Source of the DNA: a virus
DNA length: 23,502 bases
Strand: one strand, 5' to 3'
Virus record (IMG/VR): IMGVR_UViG_3300025898_000036
Span: 1-23,502 of that record
Shown in pieces: positions 20,861 to 23,502 of this stretch (position 1 is its first letter; each line of letters opens with the position of its first letter). A program made the translations under genes and the position numbers. Under the pieces are notes generated by a model that ran no database searches, was not told the origin of the DNA, and saw only the letters and a list, made by a program, of their open reading frames with translations.

Positions 20861-20878
20861 ACCGGGCACAAATCCCGG
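20861..20878 (+). repeat. Module-boundary hairpin element, copy 4 (before the adsorption block)
   Basis: Identical 18-nt core, 2 nt after the previous stop. Five bases (ATTTT) separate it from GTG 20884, which opens a 12-codon basic ORF ending just before the next gene. No Shine-Dalgarno lies between element and GTG. This copy separates the ejection proteins from the receptor-binding proteins. Confidence 0.8.
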
Positions 20879-20883
20879 ATTTT

Positions 20884-20922
20884 GTGAACCGCAAGGCCCG
20901 TAAGAAGGGCCGTAACCCGTAA
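20884..20922 (+). CDS. Possible 12-aa basic leader peptide
   Basis: GTG 20884 opens MNRKARKKGRNP, stopping at TAA 20920-20922. Seven of the twelve residues are Arg or Lys. The start has the same 5-nt distance from the repeat as the scaffold start at copy 2. Its codons run through the two small hairpins at 20895-20928, and its stop lies within the ribosome binding region of the next gene, as in translation-controlled leaders. No direct proof of translation. Confidence 0.35.
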   Translation: MNRKARKKGRNP

Positions 20923-20928
20923 AAAGGG
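20895..20928 (+). promoter_or_regulatory. Two near-identical small hairpins before the first adsorption gene
   Basis: CCCGTAAGAAGGG (20897-20909) and CCCGTAAAAAGGG (20916-20928) differ at one base. The first lies in a GGCCC/GGGCC stem (20895-20911) with loop GTAAGAA; the second is a 3-bp stem with loop GTAAAAA and contains the AAGGGG ribosome binding site for ATG 20935. Ribosomes translating the short leader ORF would unfold both. Confidence 0.45.
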
Positions 20929-20934
20929 GCGTCC

Positions 20935-21321
20935 ATGAAAGCTCAGACTCTGTTCGTCGAGACGATCACCGTCTCCGGGGCCGCGACATACCTCTCCACC
21001 CCCGTGAATACGGCGGTCATGGACGTGGTCAGCTACGCCGTGCGAGCGGGTGCTGGCCCGGTCACCGCCACCGCGCCGGCCTGGCTCTATTCGAATGACT
21101 ACCAGCCCGCGCCGCCCGGGGACACCAGCCCCGATCAGCTGACCGACCTCACGAAGTGGGACACCTACACGTTCTCCAGTCCTCCGCCAGTGCTGAGCGG
21201 GGCGGGGCAGAAATTCGGGGTGTCGGTGGTGTTCTATGAGTACCGCTGGGCGCGCCTCCAGTTCGTGGTCACGTCGGGATCCGGGTCCATCCTGATCGCG
21301 TACAGCGGGAAGACCGCGTAA
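20935..21321 (+). CDS. Small beta-rich virion protein, probably tail-fibre associated, 128 aa
   Basis: ATG 20935 follows AAAAAGGGG with 5-nt spacing. The product begins with a strand-turn pattern (FVETITVSGAATYLSTPVN) and ends with WARLQFVVTSGSGSILIAYSG; the arrangement of an opening vtvsg strand, a variable middle and a closing arLqf-vt-gSGs-l-ay motif is common in small beta-sandwich proteins encoded near phage receptor-binding genes. No transmembrane segment or enzyme motif is present. It is the first gene after repeat copy 4 and is followed 5 nt later by the lectin-like protein, so it probably belongs to the adsorption apparatus. Role inferred. Confidence 0.55.
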   Translation: MKAQTLFVETITVSGAATYLSTPVNTAVMDVVSYAVRAGAGPVTATAPAWLYSNDYQPAPPGDTSPDQLTDLTKWDTYTFSSPPPVLSGAGQKFGVSVVFYEYRWARLQFVVTSGSGSILIAYSGKTA

Positions 21322-21326
21322 CACGC

Positions 21327-22091
21327 ATGGCGACCTACGGACGCCCATGGAGCATGGGCCTGATCCGCCACGGAGGAAGTAGCATCGGACCTCCGAGGAC
21401 TGGTCTCGTGGCCTGGTTCAAAGGCGACGCGGGCATGACGGTTGTTGGCCCGAACGTCACCGCCTGGGCCGATCAGTCCGGAAACGGAAACGATGTCAGC
21501 GCTGGCGCCACGGCCCCCTTGCTTGTTGGCTCAGCGATCAATGGGATCGCGGGAGCGAATTTCAATAGCCCGTCTGGTCCGATCCTCCAGAACACGACGA
21601 CGAACCTGCTTACGGCCGGATCCGCACGATCCGTGATCGTGGTGTGCAAGCCGACCTCCGGACCTGGGACGTACACGGTCGGGGGTAATGCCGTTGTCTT
21701 CCGGTTGCACACGGCGGCGTTCGGCATGCTTGTCGCCAGCGTGGGCGGGTCCACCTACGGCTACACCAGCGAGTCGGCGTCGGCGGCCTTGGCGTCTCCG
21801 CCGGCCATCACGGACGTGTCGCTGGTGGCCGAGATCTACTCGACGGGGACAGGATCCACGCCCACGTTCGCCATCAACGGCACGAACTACACGGTTGCCG
21901 GATCGCCGACAGTGGCGGCCGAGAATGGTACGACGGGGTTCTCGATCGGGAACTTCGCCCAGGCGCTGACGCAATTCTTCACTGGTTCGATCTGCGAAGT
22001 TCTGATCTTCGACCACGCGCTGGTCGCGGGAGAGGTGACTACTGTCCGGCAGTACCTGCAGCCGAGGTACGGGATCAACCTGGGTGTGTAA
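21327..22091 (+). CDS. Concanavalin/LamG-like lectin-domain protein, 254 aa
   Basis: From residue about 26 the product follows the LamG-type jelly-roll pattern: GLVAWFKGDAG ... VTAWADQSGNGNDVS near the start and ITDVSLVAEIYSTG ... FTGSICEVLIFDHAL ... YLQPRYGI at the end. These are the usual landmarks of concanavalin-like lectin domains that bind glycans and are found in phage tail fibres and adhesins. It probably recognises a cell-surface polysaccharide. There is no collagen-like or trimerisation segment, so it may be attached to another fibre subunit. Its stop is directly followed by the GTG of the next gene. ATG 21327 lacks a strong ribosome binding site. Confidence 0.7.
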   Translation: MATYGRPWSMGLIRHGGSSIGPPRTGLVAWFKGDAGMTVVGPNVTAWADQSGNGNDVSAGATAPLLVGSAINGIAGANFNSPSGPILQNTTTNLLTAGSARSVIVVCKPTSGPGTYTVGGNAVVFRLHTAAFGMLVASVGGSTYGYTSESASAALASPPAITDVSLVAEIYSTGTGSTPTFAINGTNYTVAGSPTVAAENGTTGFSIGNFAQALTQFFTGSICEVLIFDHALVAGEVTTVRQYLQPRYGINLGV

Positions 22092-23502
22092 GTGCCGAAG
22101 TTCGACCGCATCACCTTCGACCACGATCACGTTCTGACGGGGGACGAGGCCAACCGGCTCCAGGAGAACATCGAACGGGCCCTGGGGACGCTCTCGTCTG
22201 CGCTCTCCACCCAGATCACGAACATCATCAACGGCGGCTCGGGGGGCGGGACGCTCGGTCCGGGACTGAACGGCGCGATCCAGTACGTCAGCCCCACCGG
22301 CAGCGACCTAAACGATGGCCTGAGCTGGGAGAAGGCCAAGCGGACCGGGTACGCCGCGGCGAAGTACCTCTCTGACCCAACTACCCCGGCGCCAGGGGGC
22401 CAGGGCGGCACCGTCTACGTGGCGTACGGCACGGAATGGGCAGGGCCTATTCCCGGTCAAGGTGCATGGTTCACCAGCCTGGTAGGCCTTCCTGAACTCG
22501 GCGTCGGATACCTCTATGGACCACCGATCGACTTCATCGGCATCGGCACCTCACACGCTGCCGGCCTCCCCACTCCGTTTCAGGGTAACGGCGTTGCCGT
22601 CATGTACGGCGGATCCAACGTGGCTGGCGACTACGACACCAAGCCGGCGGTCCTGTTGTCCTCGACCTTCCTCAAGATCAATTTCTACAACATCCAGTGG
22701 TTGCCCGCGAAAGGCTTCGAGGGTCCATACAACGGCGCGCCCTTCGTGCAGTACCGAATGGGGATGGACTTCCGCCGCAACTGGACGCCGATCTCCTCCG
22801 GCGGAGACGGACACATCACGTCGCAGACGATCACGCAGGCGCAGCGCTCCGGTTCGGCTGGCGCAGGGACGAACGTCTTCAACGTCTCGCTGATCGGACC
22901 CATCCCGATCGCCTCCGCCACGCGAGCCTTCAACGGCACGTCATGGGTGACGACCTTCACGATCAACCGATCCGACTCCTGGACACCGCCATGGGAGACG
23001 GGGACGGCGGTCTGGTTTACGGACACCAGCGGCCACTTCACGAGCGGTCAATACGTCGTCGGGGAAGATCTCCAGACCACGATCGACAACACAGCGCCGT
23101 GGGGGTTCAGCATCGTCGACGGGCAGACAACGCCGATCGGTCCCATCGCCAACCCCGGCAGCATCTCCTCCGTCTATGCCTACCCGGGAGGCCGGGTCAG
23201 CGTGCAACTCCCAGGCAACCCCGACTTCTTGTCGACATCGTATCCGGTGACCGCGGTGTCGGCGACGAGCTCGACGACAGGGACGATCTCGGTCCGTGAC
23301 ATCTACAACGACGGAGTGGCGCACGCGTGGGGGACGATCCCGGTCACCACCGGTGCCGAGGCCACGCCCGGTGGCAAGCTGATCGTCGAGGAGCGCAGCT
23401 GGCTTTGCACCACGGGGTGGACGCTAGAAAACTGCGCCACACGCGCTTGCCAGGACCCGGCGCAGCTGGCTCGCATGCGCCCTGGCGTGGACATTGGCGC
23501 CA
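22092..23502 (+). CDS. Tail spike, pectate-lyase-like beta-helix (partial, runs off the window)
   Basis: GTG 22092 directly follows the previous TAA and the frame stays open to the window end (470 codons). The N-terminal 60 residues (MPKFDRITFDHDHVLTGDEA, a helix, then a Gly-rich hinge) look like a virion-attachment part. QYVSPTGSDLNDGLSWEKAK at residues about 64-83 is the classic opening of right-handed parallel beta-helix proteins of the pectate-lyase superfamily, as in phage depolymerases and tail spikes. The visible remainder is rich in Thr, Ser, Gly and Ile with repeating strand pattern. Catalytic residues cannot be identified, partly because the C-terminal part is missing. Likely receptor-binding and possibly polysaccharide-degrading. 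Confidence 0.7.
   Translation, partial: MPKFDRITFDHDHVLTGDEANRLQENIERALGTLSSALSTQITNIINGGSGGGTLGPGLNGAIQYVSPTGSDLNDGLSWEKAKRTGYAAAKYLSDPTTPAPGGQGGTVYVAYGTEWAGPIPGQGAWFTSLVGLPELGVGYLYGPPIDFIGIGTSHAAGLPTPFQGNGVAVMYGGSNVAGDYDTKPAVLLSSTFLKINFYNIQWLPAKGFEGPYNGAPFVQYRMGMDFRRNWTPISSGGDGHITSQTITQAQRSGSAGAGTNVFNVSLIGPIPIASATRAFNGTSWVTTFTINRSDSWTPPWETGTAVWFTDTSGHFTSGQYVVGEDLQTTIDNTAPWGFSIVDGQTTPIGPIANPGSISSVYAYPGGRVSVQLPGNPDFLSTSYPVTAVSATSSTTGTISVRDIYNDGVAHAWGTIPVTTGAEATPGGKLIVEERSWLCTTGWTLENCATRACQDPAQLARMRPGVDIGA

Noticed and set aside
5123-20878. The repeated 18-mer as a CRISPR array or as complete tRNA genes
   Set aside because: Copies are 2.8 to 7 kb apart with genes between, so not an array. No acceptor stem matching the flanks of any copy was found, so they are not full tRNAs.
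5123-20884. The repeated 18-mer as a simple sigma-70 or T7-type promoter
   Set aside because: The loop (ACAAAT) is a poor -10 match, no -35 is conserved upstream, and T7-type promoters are not palindromic. Not excluded as a DNA operator.

Overview
The window reads as one side of the late (virion) region of a tailed phage with a short tail, from a strongly GC-rich genome. Every supported gene is on the plus strand. The order is terminase, portal, scaffold, major capsid protein, decoration-like protein, head-tail adaptor, large nozzle-like tail protein, a block of Ala/Gln-rich ejection-type proteins, then lectin and beta-helix receptor-binding proteins. There is no tape-measure protein, no tail-tube or sheath gene and no baseplate set, which argues for podovirus morphology. 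I saw no integrase, repressor or RNA polymerase. The host cannot be named from the sequence. Identifications rest on motifs and gene order read by eye.

Region by region: 1-3189 is a chain of small, mostly unrecognised genes, nearly all joined by 1-7 nt stop/start overlaps. It includes three Cys-rich mini-proteins, a membrane/coiled-coil protein and a possible small terminase. It carries an AT-rich 18-bp palindrome at 1458-1475. 3186-4859 is the large terminase. 4860-5149 has no protein gene; it is dense in RNA structure: a hairpin, a CAT-anticodon tRNA (4905-4977), a possible three-way-junction RNA (4980-5052) and further hairpins. 5150-7889 holds the portal and three small proteins. 7936-14937 holds head and tail-tube completion genes. 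14971-20858 holds four ejection-block proteins, the first ending in a peptidase S74 chaperone domain. 20935-23502 holds adsorption proteins; the last gene runs off the window.

The most interesting feature is an 18-nt sequence, ACCGGGCACAAATCCCGG, present in four identical copies (5123, 7913, 14941, 20861). It folds as a 5-bp stem with a 7-nt loop. Each copy sits at the boundary between two of these modules, and in each an NTG start-like triplet (ATG, GTG, TTG, GTG), always followed by A, begins exactly 5 nt after the stem. None has a Shine-Dalgarno sequence in between. At one copy this triplet opens the scaffold gene; at the other three it opens a 10-12 codon ORF just before or overlapping the real gene. 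It looks like a shared cis-regulatory mark for the late modules, possibly acting at translation. Other RNA-switch-like structures precede the adaptor gene (11214-11280) and the first adsorption gene (20895-20928).
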